Source: Methylococcales bacterium (GTDB lineage: Bacteria; Pseudomonadota; Gammaproteobacteria; Methylococcales; Methylomonadaceae). Taken from it: a stretch of DNA of 64,000 nucleotides. The position numbers were made by a program, and so were the translations under genes. Position 1 is the stretch's first letter; each line of letters opens with the position of its first letter. The stretch covers positions 19,899 through 83,898 of the forward strand of contig JAQTMV010000001.1 of assembly GCA_028714175.1 (NCBI GenBank), written 5' to 3'. Shown piece after piece: positions 25,527-35,572 of this stretch. The notes under the pieces were generated by a model, which saw only the letters and a program-made list of their open reading frames with translations, had not been told where the DNA came from and ran no database searches.

Positions 25527-26782
25527 TGAGATTTGGTTAATTTAAAAATTTCGCGGGCAGCGGCAATCAAGTCGTGGCGTTCATTTTCGGCAGCGGCCCT
25601 GATTTGGGTGCTGGGCGTATGAATGAGTTTATTGGTCAGGCTGTAAGCGAGCCGATTAAGGGCTTCTTCAGCGGGGACGCCGTTTTTCAGTAACGCCAGG
25701 GCTTTTTGTAAGGTTTCATCACGGGATTGTTCGGCTTGCTGGCGGTAATCCCGAATCGTCGATTGTGCGCCTTGAGCGCGGAGCCAGGCTAAAAAATGGT
25801 CAACCTGCGTGTCGATTATTTCTTCGGCTTGTTCTGCTGCCAGCCGGCGCGAGTTCATGTTCTGGTCTATCGTGTGTTGCAAATCGTCCACGGTATATAG
25901 ATAGACATCGCCGAGTTGTTCAACTTCGGCTTCAATATCACGCGGTACCGCAAGGTCAACCATAAACATCGGCTTGTGTTTGCGTTTTTTAAGTGCGCTT
26001 TCTACACGGCCTTTGCCCAGTATCGGCAATTGGCTGGCTGTTGAGGAAATAACAATGTCAGCTTCAGCCAGATGAATAGGCAATTCGGACAGCGCAATTG
26101 CGTAACCATTAAACTGTGCGGCCAGCGTGTGCGCTTTATCGTAGGTACGGTTGGCGATAATTAGGCGGCCTATGCCTTGTTGGGATAAATGCCTCGCTGT
26201 CAGTTCTATGGTTTCGCCTGCACCTATCAGCAGAGCGGTCTGCTCGCTGAGTTTATCGAAAATTTGTTGCGCCAGCTGCACGGCGGCAAAGGCTACCGAT
26301 ACGGGACTGGAACCAATAGCGGTATCGGTGCGCACTTTTTTAGCGGCAGTAAAGGTATGTTGAAAAAGTCTGCCCAGACGTCTGCCTAAAGTGCCTGCAT
26401 CATAAGCAGCCTGATAGGCGGTTTTCATTTGCCCGAGAATTTGCGGCTCGCCTAATATCATCGAGTCCAGGCCACAAGCAACTCTGAAGATATGGCGGCA
26501 CACGGATTTGTCCGTATGGCAATACAGGTAGGGGGTGAAATCTGTAGCATTGATCTGTTTACTTTGAGCAACCCAGTCGATCAGAACTTGTTGGTTGCTG
26601 GTCGTTGATGTGCAGTAAAACTCGGTACGATTACAGGTTGATAATATGGCGGCTTCACTGATTTCCTTGAGCCGCCATAATTCTTTTAACGAAGATTCCA
26701 GTATATCGGCAGGGAATGACAGACGTTCACGGATGGAAACCGGTGCAGTATTGTAATTAATCCCTACGGCAAGAAGTGTCAT
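25523..26782 (-). CDS. hemA: Glutamyl-tRNA reductase
   Basis: A 419-residue enzyme that makes glutamate-1-semialdehyde from glutamyl-tRNA, the first step of C5 tetrapyrrole synthesis. Visible are the catalytic cysteine in '[12 protein letters not shown]', '[21 protein letters not shown]', the NADPH-binding '[16 protein letters not shown]' and '[16 protein letters not shown]'. It heads the hemA-prfA-prmC series and is divergent from the TPR lipoprotein/lolB genes. Confidence 0.98.
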   Translation of the reverse strand: MTLLAVGINYNTAPVSIRERLSFPADILESSLKELWRLKEISEAAILSTCNRTEFYCTSTTSNQQVLIDWVAQSKQINATDFTPYLYCHTDKSVCRHIFRVACGLDSMILGEPQILGQMKTAYQAAYDAGTLGRRLGRLFQHTFTAAKKVRTDTAIGSSPVSVAFAAVQLAQQIFDKLSEQTALLIGAGETIELTARHLSQQGIGRLIIANRTYDKAHTLAAQFNGYAIALSELPIHLAEADIVISSTASQLPILGKGRVESALKKRKHKPMFMVDLAVPRDIEAEVEQLGDVYLYTVDDLQHTIDQNMNSRRLAAEQAEEIIDTQVDHFLAWLRAQGAQSTIRDYRQQAEQSRDETLQKALALLKNGVPAEEALNRLAYSLTNKLIHTPSTQIRAAAENERHDLIAAAREIFKLTKSQ

Positions 26783-27053
26783 GATATTAATAGTGCTAGG
26801 TGTTTATTCAAGTTACAAGTTGCGCGCAAGAGACAAGGCTCACATTTTTACCTTGTGTCTATAATATCTTACGTCAGATTGTATAACATTTCCCTGTATC
26901 AGATGGTTTTTGGCAGAAATACTCGTATATTATGTCGCCGTATTTTAAGAAATATAATAACTTTATCCAAATGGAATAAATCAGCTGTCTAAATCGATGG
27001 GTTTTTCTGATAATCTATTGTGTAATATATTGAGTAATAAATTAGGATTGTGT

Positions 27054-28799
27054 GTGTTAATTTTTAGACTGCTTTCAGTAATAACCATCGTTTTACTTAA
27101 TAGTTGCGCCGATTCACCTGCAAAGCCGGGTGCACGGGAGCTATCTGTTGCGCCTGTTAAAATAACTGAGACCAAAGGAAAGACTCAACAAAAAGAACTG
27201 AAAACCTCAATTGATCCTGATGTGCTTTTTATGCTGTTGACGGCAGAGCTTGCCGGACAAAGAGGTCAATATGATGTGGCTCTGGAGGGCTATATGGAAG
27301 CCGCCAAGCGTGTAAATGATTCGCGCTTTGCCGAAAGGGCGGCAATGATTGCTCTGTATTTGAAAGACAGCAATAAAACCGATGAGGCGGTGGCTTTATG
27401 GCTGCGACAGGATGCCAAAAACCCGACAGCAAGAAAAATTGCTGCATTATCGGCGTTAAGAACTGGAAATAAGCAGGCCGCTGTTGAACACTTAAATGTA
27501 TTGCTTAAGGCTGATCCTGCCGGTTTCGAGAATGCGGTGCTTGAATTGGCCAATGTTTTGCAAAGGGACGGTAAGGCAGCCGATGTTTACGATGCGCTGG
27601 AGGCTTTGTCGTTACAGCATCCAGGTCAGGCCGAGATATATTTTATGCAGTCATTGCTTGCTATGCAGATGAAAGACAAAGATCTGGCTGAAAGAAAAAT
27701 ACAACAGGCTTTAAAGATACGCCCGGATTGGGATAAGGCGCTGATTTTTCAGGCCCAGATAGCGGTATTTTCAGGCGACTTGAATTCAGCAAAATCGTTG
27801 TTAAAAGAGGCATCCGATAAGTATCCGGACAACAACAAAATTAAAAAACTGTTGGCGCAGGTGTTAATAAAATCCGAGGAATATCAAGAAGCCGGCGAGG
27901 TTTATCAGAGTATTATTTTGGCCGATCCCAAGGATTTTGAAAGTCAATTTGCACTGGGATTGGTCTATCTGCAATTGGAACAGGATGAACAGGCTGAAGA
28001 CATTTTTAAAAAACTGCTGGAACAGCCTGAGTGGCAGTATCAGGCAGGTTTTTATTTGGGGAAAATTGAAGAAAAACGGGGACATATGAAAAAGGCGCTA
28101 GCCTGGTTTGATAAAGTAACGGATGGGCCGTTAGTCTTTGAATCGGGGATATCCGCAATTGCTTTGCTGGCAAAAGATAAACAATACAATGATGCCAGTT
28201 TTCGACTAAGTACATTACAAACGCGGTTTCCAAAACAAAAACTGCGTATTCTGCTGGTTCAGGCAGAGCTGTATAGTCAGCAAAAGCGGTATGAGGAGGC
28301 CTTTAATCTGTTGACGAAGGCACTGGCGGATTCTCCTGATCAAAAAGAGCTGTTGTATACGCGTGCATTGATTGCTGAGCGTATTGGCAAGCCAGATATT
28401 GTGGAAGCTGATCTGAAGAAAATACTGGTAATGGAGCCTGATAATGTGGAGGCCTTAAACGCTTTGGGATATACGTTGCTGAGCAAGCCCGGGCGCTATG
28501 CTGAAGCGGAAAAATATCTCCAGCATGCGCTCAGGCTTCAGCCGAATGAAGCAGTCGTCATCGACAGTTATGGCTGGTTGCAGTTTAAATTAGGCAATAA
28601 TGAAAAGGCCCTGGAGTATTTACAACTGGCCTATGAAAAACAGCAGGAAAATGAAATAGCAGCGCATCTTGCCGAGGTATTGTGGGCTTTAGGTAGGAAA
28701 GACGAGGCTAGGGAGTTATTTGATAAGGCTATTAAAGCTGCGCCGGCAGATGAATATCTACTGGATTTTCAACGAAGAATACTGCACGGTGCACACTAG
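27054..28799 (+). CDS. TPR-repeat lipoprotein upstream of lolB
   Basis: About 581 residues if translation begins at GTG 27054, which has AGGA upstream and gives a short lipoprotein signal ending 'IVLLNSC'. The frame is open from ATG 26997, which lacks a Shine-Dalgarno. The mature protein consists of many tetratricopeptide repeats (for example 'AQIAVFSGDLNSAKSLLKEA', 'FALGLVYLQLEQDEQAEDIF', 'NEAVVIDSYGWLQFKLGNNE'). Such proteins commonly precede lolB in gammaproteobacteria and probably act as periplasmic scaffolds at the outer membrane. The stop TAG overlaps the GTG start of lolB. Confidence 0.88.
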   Translation: MLIFRLLSVITIVLLNSCADSPAKPGARELSVAPVKITETKGKTQQKELKTSIDPDVLFMLLTAELAGQRGQYDVALEGYMEAAKRVNDSRFAERAAMIALYLKDSNKTDEAVALWLRQDAKNPTARKIAALSALRTGNKQAAVEHLNVLLKADPAGFENAVLELANVLQRDGKAADVYDALEALSLQHPGQAEIYFMQSLLAMQMKDKDLAERKIQQALKIRPDWDKALIFQAQIAVFSGDLNSAKSLLKEASDKYPDNNKIKKLLAQVLIKSEEYQEAGEVYQSIILADPKDFESQFALGLVYLQLEQDEQAEDIFKKLLEQPEWQYQAGFYLGKIEEKRGHMKKALAWFDKVTDGPLVFESGISAIALLAKDKQYNDASFRLSTLQTRFPKQKLRILLVQAELYSQQKRYEEAFNLLTKALADSPDQKELLYTRALIAERIGKPDIVEADLKKILVMEPDNVEALNALGYTLLSKPGRYAEAEKYLQHALRLQPNEAVVIDSYGWLQFKLGNNEKALEYLQLAYEKQQENEIAAHLAEVLWALGRKDEARELFDKAIKAAPADEYLLDFQRRILHGAH

Positions 28800-29395
28800 T
28801 GATATTAAGTATTAAAGCAATGCAGCCAGGCTGGTGGTGTCTTGTAGTGATGCTGTCGGCCTGTGCTACCGTGCCTGTAGAGCCTGAAGTGCATTATTCA
28901 AAGATTGCAAGGGAGCATCTTTACCAGATGGAGCGATGGTCGTTTGAAGGCCGGCTGGCGTTAACCGGAAAGAATGATTCCTGGCAGGCAAGTATAAACT
29001 GGGGGCACAGGCCCGATGATGAGAAAATAAAGTTAACCGGACCCTTGGGTCAGGGTGCAACCGTTATTCAATTAACAGGCGATTCAGTCACGATAGACCG
29101 CGGGGATGATGAAGTGCAATCATCAACACAGCCGGAAGAGTTTATTAACCAACAACTGGGCATGTTCGTCCCGGTGCACTCCTTACGCTATTGGGTAGTA
29201 GGCCTGCCTGAGCCAACTCGTGCATTTGTAGAGACTGCCACAGGTTTTACGCAGTCCGGATGGTTGATAGAATACAAGCAAATGCAGTCCGTCGATGATC
29301 AATCTATGCCGCGTAAAATCACAGTCACGAATGAGCAGGTCAAATTAAAATTAATCATAGATCAATGGGTTTTAAATGTCGCAAAAGCAATATAG
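28799..29395 (+). CDS. lolB: Outer-membrane lipoprotein insertion protein LolB
   Basis: A 198-residue lipoprotein (lipobox 'MLSACAT') that accepts lipoproteins from LolA and inserts them in the outer membrane. It shows family features 'WSFEGRLALTGKNDSWQASINW', 'KIKLTGPLGQGATVIQLTG' and 'VPVHSLRYWVVGLPEP'. Start is GTG at 28799; an ATG at 28820 is also possible. The 3' end overlaps ispE by 20 bp, the conserved lolB-ispE-prs order. Confidence 0.94.
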   Translation: MILSIKAMQPGWWCLVVMLSACATVPVEPEVHYSKIAREHLYQMERWSFEGRLALTGKNDSWQASINWGHRPDDEKIKLTGPLGQGATVIQLTGDSVTIDRGDDEVQSSTQPEEFINQQLGMFVPVHSLRYWVVGLPEPTRAFVETATGFTQSGWLIEYKQMQSVDDQSMPRKITVTNEQVKLKLIIDQWVLNVAKAI

Positions 29396-30248
29396 GCAGT
29401 CTGCCTGGGCGGTAAGGTGGCCCGCACCGGCAAAGTTAAATTTAATGTTACGGATAGTTGGTCAACGGCCTGATGGGTATCATTTGTTGCAAACGGTGTT
29501 TCAATTTATCGAGTTGTGTGACTGGATAACATACCATCCTGTCGATGATGGGCGAGTCAGCTTGGAAAAAACGATTCCAGGCGTGGCAGAGGTGGATGAT
29601 TTAACGGTTAGGGCAGCGAAGCTGCTAAAAGCAGAAACAGCATGTGAGTCTGGCGTGCGCATCGAGGTGGAAAAAAACCTGCCTATGGGCGGCGGCCTTG
29701 GGGGGGGCAGTTCTGATGCCGCAACGACATTAGTGGTATTGAATAAATTATGGGGCCTGCAGTTATCAATTGAAAAATTGATGGAACTGGGATTGACTTT
29801 AGGCGCAGATGTGCCGGTGTTTGTCTATGGCTATTCATCATGGGCGGAAGGTGTCGGTGAAAAACTGGAGAAAATCAGTCTCCAGGAGCGCTGGGTTGTG
29901 GTTATCAAGCCTGAGTGTCATGTCAATACAAAAGAAATATTTTCAGCTAAAAATTTGACACGGAATAGTAAATCGATCACAATAGCCGACTTTATAGCGG
30001 GTCAGCACCAAAACGATTGTGTGGAAGTGGTTTGCCAGCTTTATCCGACTGTTAAGGATGCTTTGGTTGATTTGTCCAGATTTTCAGAGGCAAGGCTAAC
30101 CGGGACAGGGGCTTGTGTTTTTGCACAGTTTGATTCAGAAAGCGCAGCCGTTAGCGCTTATCGGACGCTTAAAGATAAGTGGCAGGTTTTTTTGAGTAAA
30201 GGTGTAAATGAATCGCCCTTGTTTTCAAAGCTGAAGATCGGTAAATAG
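29376..30248 (+). CDS. ispE: 4-diphosphocytidyl-2-C-methyl-D-erythritol kinase
   Basis: A 290-residue GHMP kinase of the MEP isoprenoid pathway. It has 'WPAPAKLNLMLRIVGQRPDGYH' at the N-terminus, the ATP-binding 'LPMGGGLGGGSSDAATTL', 'GADVPVFVYG' and the late 'ARLTGTGACVFAQF'. It phosphorylates the 2-hydroxyl of CDP-methylerythritol. Located between lolB and tRNA-Gln. Confidence 0.97.
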   Translation: MSQKQYRQSAWAVRWPAPAKLNLMLRIVGQRPDGYHLLQTVFQFIELCDWITYHPVDDGRVSLEKTIPGVAEVDDLTVRAAKLLKAETACESGVRIEVEKNLPMGGGLGGGSSDAATTLVVLNKLWGLQLSIEKLMELGLTLGADVPVFVYGYSSWAEGVGEKLEKISLQERWVVVIKPECHVNTKEIFSAKNLTRNSKSITIADFIAGQHQNDCVEVVCQLYPTVKDALVDLSRFSEARLTGTGACVFAQFDSESAAVSAYRTLKDKWQVFLSKGVNESPLFSKLKIGK

Positions 30249-30261
30249 TTATCTTGATTAT

Positions 30262-30336
30262 TGGGTCGTCGCCAAGCGGTAAGGCACGGGGTTTTGATCT
30301 CCGCATTCCAAGGTTCGAATCCTTGCGACCCAGCCA
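30262..30336 (+). tRNA. tRNA-Gln (anticodon TTG)
   Basis: A 75-nt cloverleaf with acceptor arms TGGGTCG and CGACCCA, discriminator G and encoded CCA. The anticodon loop 'gttTTGatc' reads CAA, and the T loop is GGTTCGAATCC. Placement between ispE and prs is the usual gammaproteobacterial one. Confidence 0.97.
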
Positions 30337-30376
30337 TTTACCTCCAACCGGTTAAATTCAATTTGGGAGTGCTTGA

Positions 30377-31330
30377 ATGGATGACACCCCGATGATGGTG
30401 TTTTCTGGAAATGCTAACCTGGCTTTGTCTGACGGAATAGCAAAAAAACTCAACATGCGCCTGGGGATGGCGGCCGTCGGCAGATTTAGTGATGGTGAGA
30501 TTGCGGTAGAAATTCAAGAAAATGTCCGTGGTAAGGATGTTTTTATTATTCAGCCGACCTGTTCGCCTACTAATGAGAATTTAATGGAATTACTGGTGAT
30601 GATTGATGCTCTCAAGCGGGCTTCAGCATCACGGATTACCGCGGTAATGCCTTATTATGGTTATGCGCGGCAGGATAGACGTTCGCGATCAGCCCGGGTG
30701 CCAATTACCGCCAAGCTGGTTGCTAAAATGATTGAACAAGCGGGTGCTCATCGAGTTTTAACGGTTGATTTGCATGCCGATCAAATTCAGGGTTTTTTTG
30801 ATATACCTGTAGATAATGTGTATTCGTCACCCCTTCTTTTAGGCGATGTGTGGCGGCAGCAGTATAAAAATCTGATTGTTGTTTCGCCGGATGTTGGCGG
30901 CGTTGTCAGAGCACGTGCGCTTGCCAAGCGCCTGGATGACGCTGATCTTGCCATTATAGACAAGCGCAGGCCCAAGGCGAATGTCTCGGAGATTATGCAC
31001 ATTATTGGTGACGTTGACGGCCGCAGCTGTGTGTTGATTGATGATCTGGTTGATACGGCAGGGACGCTGTGTCATGCCGCTGCTGCTTTAAAAAAACACG
31101 GTGCAATAAAAGTGGTTGCCTATTGTACTCATGCGGTATTGTCAGGCTCTGCGATGAAAAACTTGAATGGCTCGGAACTTGATGAGTTGGTGGTTACCGA
31201 TACGATACCGTTGAGGCGGGATGCTATTGATTCAGGTAAAATAAGACAGCTAAGCGTTGCAGAGATGTTGGCTGAGACTATAAGGCGTATGGCGGTCGGT
31301 GAGTCGGTTAGCTCGCTCTACGTAGATTGA
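30377..31330 (+). CDS. prs: Ribose-phosphate pyrophosphokinase
   Basis: A 317-residue PRPP synthetase of standard length. It shows '[25 protein letters not shown]', '[16 protein letters not shown]' (ATP binding), '[21 protein letters not shown]' and the PRPP loop '[18 protein letters not shown]'. It supplies PRPP for purine, pyrimidine, histidine and tryptophan synthesis. It is followed by rplY. Confidence 0.98.
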   Translation: MDDTPMMVFSGNANLALSDGIAKKLNMRLGMAAVGRFSDGEIAVEIQENVRGKDVFIIQPTCSPTNENLMELLVMIDALKRASASRITAVMPYYGYARQDRRSRSARVPITAKLVAKMIEQAGAHRVLTVDLHADQIQGFFDIPVDNVYSSPLLLGDVWRQQYKNLIVVSPDVGGVVRARALAKRLDDADLAIIDKRRPKANVSEIMHIIGDVDGRSCVLIDDLVDTAGTLCHAAAALKKHGAIKVVAYCTHAVLSGSAMKNLNGSELDELVVTDTIPLRRDAIDSGKIRQLSVAEMLAETIRRMAVGESVSSLYVD

Positions 31331-31411
31331 CACTACGTAGATTAATGGTTGTTGATTGAGAATGTAATGTGCATGCTTTACGGCAGGCACTTCAAAAAAT
31401 GGTGAGAAAAA

Positions 31412-32014
31412 ATGTCTAAGGTATTTGAATTTGTTGCCGAAGGTCGTGGACGATCAGGTAAGAGTGCAGCAAGAAACGTGCGTCGTCAAGGTAATGTGCC
31501 TGCAGTAATATACGGTGGCCATCGCGAGCCTCAAATGCTGGTGTTAAATCATAACGAAGTCATTAAGCATCTTAATCATGAGGCGGTTTATTCGCATGTA
31601 CTGGATGTCACTGTTGATGGAAAAACAGAGCAGGCAATTTTGAAAGGCGTTCAACGTAACCCTGCAAAATTTCAGATTTTGCATCTGGATTTTCTCCGGG
31701 TTAACATGTCCGAAGCGGTAAAAGTGCATGTACCTTTGCATTTTACCAATGAGCATACCTCCATTGGTGGAAAAAAGGGCGGTATTGCAGCCCATTCGAT
31801 GGTGGATGTAGAAGTGGCTTGCTTGCCTTCAGCTTTGCCTGAATTTATTGAAGTTAATCTGGCCGGCCTGGATATTGGCGAGACTTTCCATTTATCTGAC
31901 CTGATTTTGCCCACAGGTGTTGAGATTGTCGTTTTGGCACAGGGTCCAGAACATGACTTGCCTGTCGTCTCGATGATGGCTTCTAAAGCCAGTAAAGACG
32001 AGACTGCTGAATAA
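31412..32014 (+). CDS. rplY: 50S ribosomal protein L25/general stress protein Ctc
   Basis: A 200-residue long form (Ctc type) with the N-terminal 5S-rRNA-binding L25 domain ('RGRSGKSAARNVRRQGNVPAVIYGG', 'QILHLDFLRV') and the C-terminal TL5 domain ('VDVEVACLPSALPEFIEVNLAGLDIGETFHLSDL'). A GGTGAG stretch lies upstream of the ATG. Order prs-rplY-pth is conserved. Confidence 0.97.
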   Translation: MSKVFEFVAEGRGRSGKSAARNVRRQGNVPAVIYGGHREPQMLVLNHNEVIKHLNHEAVYSHVLDVTVDGKTEQAILKGVQRNPAKFQILHLDFLRVNMSEAVKVHVPLHFTNEHTSIGGKKGGIAAHSMVDVEVACLPSALPEFIEVNLAGLDIGETFHLSDLILPTGVEIVVLAQGPEHDLPVVSMMASKASKDETAE

Positions 32015-32034
32015 ATTGCAACTATAGATTAAAA

Positions 32035-32601
32035 ATGATAAAGCTTATCGTTGGTCTGGGTAATCCAGGCCGGCAGTATGAAAAAACCCGGCACAATGCC
32101 GGGTTTTTGTTTTTAGATTCCGTGGCGCAGAAACTGGGCTGTATCTGGTCCAATGATTCCAGGTTTCAAGGCTTGGTTGCAGAGGGCAGCGTTGCAAACG
32201 GCAAGGTCACGCTGTTAAAGCCTGACACTTTTATGAATAGAAGCGGCCAGTCTGTGGGCAAAATCGCCCGCTATTACAAATTGCTGCCTGAAGAAATTCT
32301 CGTGGTTCATGATGAACTGGATTTCAATCCCGGCGTCGTAAAACTTAAAAAAGATGGCGGTCATGCAGGCCATAATGGCTTGAGAGACATTATTGCGCAT
32401 TTGGGATCAAAAGAGTTTTACCGCTTAAGAATAGGCATCGGCCGGCCTGCCGCCGGAAAAATAGTTACCGATTTTGTGTTGTCTGCGCCGTCAAAAAATG
32501 AATGGGATTTGCTGCTTGCAGCGTTTGATACGGGCAAAGGCTTTATTGATGAAATGGTCGCCGGGGATATGGCGGCTGTGATGAATAAATTGAATTCTTG
32601 A
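32035..32601 (+). CDS. pth: Peptidyl-tRNA hydrolase
   Basis: A 188-residue enzyme that frees tRNA from dropped-off peptidyl-tRNA. The catalytic histidine lies in 'GNPGRQYEKTRHNAGFLFLD', with 'KPDTFMNRSGQSV', 'LVVHDELDFNPG' and 'GHAGHNGLRDIIAHLG' downstream. Usually ychF follows; here the next reading frame is a truncated M28 peptidase overlapping the pth stop, marking a rearrangement point. Confidence 0.97.
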   Translation: MIKLIVGLGNPGRQYEKTRHNAGFLFLDSVAQKLGCIWSNDSRFQGLVAEGSVANGKVTLLKPDTFMNRSGQSVGKIARYYKLLPEEILVVHDELDFNPGVVKLKKDGGHAGHNGLRDIIAHLGSKEFYRLRIGIGRPAAGKIVTDFVLSAPSKNEWDLLLAAFDTGKGFIDEMVAGDMAAVMNKLNS

Positions 32602-34679
32602 TCAAATTCCAAGTTCTGCGACCGGATTGGCTGAGTTGGCGGGAAGGATGTTTGCACGCAGAACTAATTGAAAAAATTCAGACAGAAAAAAGACTGGAAA
32701 GTATGGGGGTCGTACACAACGTTCTGGTTAGAATTCCCGGGAAAGTACCGGACAAGGCTTTGCTAGTGGCTGCACATTACGATTCGACGCCAACGGGTCC
32801 GGGCGCCGCAGACGACGGAGCATCAGTCGCCGCTATTCTGGAAACGCTGAGAGCATTGAAGACTCTGCCCACATTGCAAAATGACCTGATTTGCATTTTT
32901 TCAGATGGCGAAGAAGCGGGCCTGCTGGGGGCAGAAGCCTTCGTTGCTGGACATCCATGGTCAAAAAATATCGGACTGGTGCTGAATTTCGAATACCGCG
33001 GCAACCGTGGCCCTTTTGTTATGTTCGAAACCAGCCGGGGTAATGGCAAGCTCATCGATGGCCTGGCAAGCGCTGCTCCCCATCCTTTGGGCAACTCGCT
33101 GATGTATGAGGTATACAAGCGTATGCCTAATGATACGGATATGACAGTCTTCAAGCGAGCCGGCATTCCCGGCATGAATTTCGCCGCTATTGAAGGACAT
33201 ACCAGTTATCACACGCAACTTGACCGCCCCGAACTATTGCAGGAAGGCAGCCTGCAACACCAGGGCGATATCCTGCTCGCCCTGGCTCAATATTTTGGGA
33301 ATGCTTCCTTGGAGAATCTGCCTTCCGAGGATCGCGTCTATTTTGATGCGCCTGGATTAGGTATCGTGAACTACCCGGTTGGCCGGGTTTTTCCGCTCTG
33401 CTGTGTTCTGATTCTGATTTTCGGTATTGTGTTGGCTCTGGGCTTGAAATCCGGCGAACTGCGAGTCGCTCAAACAGCGCTGGGCACTCTTGCATTCCTG
33501 ATTATGATCCCGGTAATAGCTGGAATCTGCCAACTCTTGTGGATAGGCATTCGTCAACTCCATCCTGAATACGACACAATGTTGCAAGGAGACATCTACA
33601 ATAGCCATTGGTACCTGCTGGCTTTTGTTATGCTGGTGATCGGTTTATTTGGTTTTTTACAGTCTGGAATGCACAGATGGATATACCCGATGGAATTGGC
33701 TGTAGGCGCAGCGTCGTGTTGGCTGATATTTCTTGTTGCTGCCAGTATAGGGCTGCCGGGTGCGAGCTTTTTGTTCTTTTGGCCATTGGCGCCTGTTCTG
33801 CTGGTCATCTTCGTACTGTTTTTACCACAACGTAAATCCCCCGCATCCCTAATATATTCAGGATTGATGCTTCTGGGAGCCGCCCCAGGCATCCTTATAT
33901 TCACACCCTTCATCAAAGCCTTATCCGTCGGCTTAACACCGAAACTGATCGGCGTAGTAATGGCTGTACTCGTTATGTTACTCGGCTTGCTGGCGCCGCT
34001 TATTGACGCATTGATGCGACGCATCCTGTTGCCGTGGTTGCTGTTGACAGCAGCTATCCTGTTCCTGATAACAGGTTCATTCACTTCCGGTTTTGATGTC
34101 GGGCATCCACGCCCCAATAATCTGTTTTACGCACTGGATGAAGCAACCGGGAAAGCGTTTTGGCTTTCGACTGACAAGCAACTCGACGCATGGACCCGAA
34201 CTTTTTTCCCAGGCAATTCAGTTCGACGCCAGGTTAATGAGATATTTGGCGATAAGTCTCTGGTTTTTTGGGCGGCTTCAGCGCCGGTTTTGCCATTGCC
34301 AACACCCACCATCGAGGTGTTGGAAGACAATATCATATCCGATATCCGGAAGATTACTATTCAAGTCCGATCGCTGCGACATGCACCCAAGCTCAACATA
34401 TATGTAGAAGGAGCAAACGTCATCAGTTCGAAAGTAGAAGGGCGAATTTTTTCACAATCCCCTCGCCGGGACTGGAGCCTTGAAGGCTTTGGTATCCCTG
34501 AGAAAGGGCTCGCTATTGAATTGAAGGTACAGGCTGGACCGGCATTTAAAATCAGAGTCATCGACTTTTCCTACGGACTCCCGCAGACAGGTTCGCGATC
34601 ACGGCCTGCTGGCATGATTGCTCAGCCTTTCGAATTAAGCGATACGACGCTGGCAGCAAAAACTGTCGATTTTAAATGA
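32598..34679 (+). CDS. Membrane-anchored M28-family peptidase, probably truncated at the N-terminus
   Basis: The frame encodes 693 residues: an M28 aminopeptidase domain followed by about eight membrane segments and a soluble C-terminal domain, the layout of the vacuolar/ER-type M28 membrane peptidases. Zinc ligands are in place ('VAAHYDSTPTGPGAADDGAS', 'FSDGEEAGLLGAEAF', 'NFEYRGNRGP', 'SYHTQLDRPE'). Normal members begin with a membrane helix and about 100 more residues. Here the homology begins at 'QTEKRLESMGVVHNV', the only start is a TTG within the pth stop, and the first 25 residues look unrelated. Likely a 5'-deleted gene fused next to pth; function doubtful. Confidence 0.75.
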   Translation: MIKFQVLRPDWLSWREGCLHAELIEKIQTEKRLESMGVVHNVLVRIPGKVPDKALLVAAHYDSTPTGPGAADDGASVAAILETLRALKTLPTLQNDLICIFSDGEEAGLLGAEAFVAGHPWSKNIGLVLNFEYRGNRGPFVMFETSRGNGKLIDGLASAAPHPLGNSLMYEVYKRMPNDTDMTVFKRAGIPGMNFAAIEGHTSYHTQLDRPELLQEGSLQHQGDILLALAQYFGNASLENLPSEDRVYFDAPGLGIVNYPVGRVFPLCCVLILIFGIVLALGLKSGELRVAQTALGTLAFLIMIPVIAGICQLLWIGIRQLHPEYDTMLQGDIYNSHWYLLAFVMLVIGLFGFLQSGMHRWIYPMELAVGAASCWLIFLVAASIGLPGASFLFFWPLAPVLLVIFVLFLPQRKSPASLIYSGLMLLGAAPGILIFTPFIKALSVGLTPKLIGVVMAVLVMLLGLLAPLIDALMRRILLPWLLLTAAILFLITGSFTSGFDVGHPRPNNLFYALDEATGKAFWLSTDKQLDAWTRTFFPGNSVRRQVNEIFGDKSLVFWAASAPVLPLPTPTIEVLEDNIISDIRKITIQVRSLRHAPKLNIYVEGANVISSKVEGRIFSQSPRRDWSLEGFGIPEKGLAIELKVQAGPAFKIRVIDFSYGLPQTGSRSRPAGMIAQPFELSDTTLAAKTVDFK

Positions 34680-34740
34680 TTCGTCTTATAGAGAATCTCA
34701 GTATCGGGTTTAGCGCGAAAGACCGCTATGGCCATCGTTC

Positions 34741-35112
34741 ATGACATCACCCCTCCGCATGGATGCCCTCGTCGCAGCAAGGGAATTCACCGAAAGCATC
34801 GTCGCCACTATCCAGGAGCCCCTGGTGGTGCTGGACGTCGATGGACGGGTAGTTTCAGCCAACCGGGTTTTCTATCAGTTGTTTCAGGTTACGGAAGAGG
34901 AAACACTTATGCTGATGATGTGCTTCGATGACAAACCGTTTCTGAAGTTGATTTGGAAATGGCTAAAAGCAGTCATATTCGATACCGGCGGAAAGGTGCT
35001 GCATCCTATCACGGGCACACCTCAAAAGGGTATTGTTACTCTGAGTGACCAGGGAGTCGATAAAAAGGCTAGAAAAATAGAAATGAGGCCAGGTAGAGGC
35101 TGCCTGCTATAA
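34741..35112 (+). pseudogene. Chimeric relic: PAS-domain fragment joined to group II intron reverse-transcriptase fragment
   Basis: A 123-residue frame of two unrelated parts. Residues 1-58 ('AAREFTESIVATIQEPLVVL', 'GRVVSANRVFYQLFQVTEEE') are the start of a PAS domain as found in hybrid sensor kinases. From about residue 60 the sequence 'CFDDKPFLKLIWKWLKAVIF' and 'DTGGKVLHPITGTPQKGIVT' matches the group II intron reverse transcriptase around the TGTPQGG region, with degraded positions. This looks like an intron inserted in or next to a PAS gene, with later deletion. The reading-frame continuity is probably accidental. Confidence 0.6.
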
Positions 35113-35506
35113 AAGAAAACAGTATTGTTTTTTTTATTAAAGACAGTTCCTGCCAATAGATGGATGCGCGGGTTTTTTGCTCTGTCCAGGCTGTCAGCAT
35201 GTTATTGGTTAGCCGGGAAAAAAGGGACGACAGCACACGCCACAGGTTATATGCTACATATAGAATCATGCCCAATAACAAATAGAAAACGATGGCTTGG
35301 GTTTGATGGAGGTCAGTGTGGAATAAATGTTCGACAAGTGTATCAAGGGTGGATTCAATCCACTCGAATGAGATAAACAATAACTCAAAGAATAAATGGA
35401 CTAATTCAAACAATAATCCCATAACCACATCGGGCATTATTACAATACTAATAAAGCCAAGCAGAGCCAAACCGTAGAGAATTTTTCGATAAGTGCTTGA
35501 AATCAT
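35069..35506 (-). CDS. Small integral membrane protein of unknown function
   Basis: A 145-residue protein with about four hydrophobic segments (residues ~9-30, ~32-50, ~72-90, ~123-143) and an AGGATGATAA ribosome-binding stretch directly before the ATG. No family recognised. The C-terminal codons overlap the 3' end of the reverse-transcriptase relic on the other strand. The hydrophobic pattern and good start support a real gene. Confidence 0.6.
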   Translation of the reverse strand: MISSTYRKILYGLALLGFISIVIMPDVVMGLLFELVHLFFELLFISFEWIESTLDTLVEHLFHTDLHQTQAIVFYLLLGMILYVAYNLWRVLSSLFSRLTNNMLTAWTEQKTRASIYWQELSLIKKTILFSFIAGSLYLASFLFF

Positions 35507-35572
35507 TTATCATCCTGCCTGCTATTTGAAAAAAGGCATGGCTAAAATGCTGTCACTTGCACAGTGTGATTT

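Noticed and set aside
33596..34117. 173-residue minus-strand ORF within the M28 peptidase
   Set aside because: Shadow of the membrane-segment codons on the plus strand; no family pattern.
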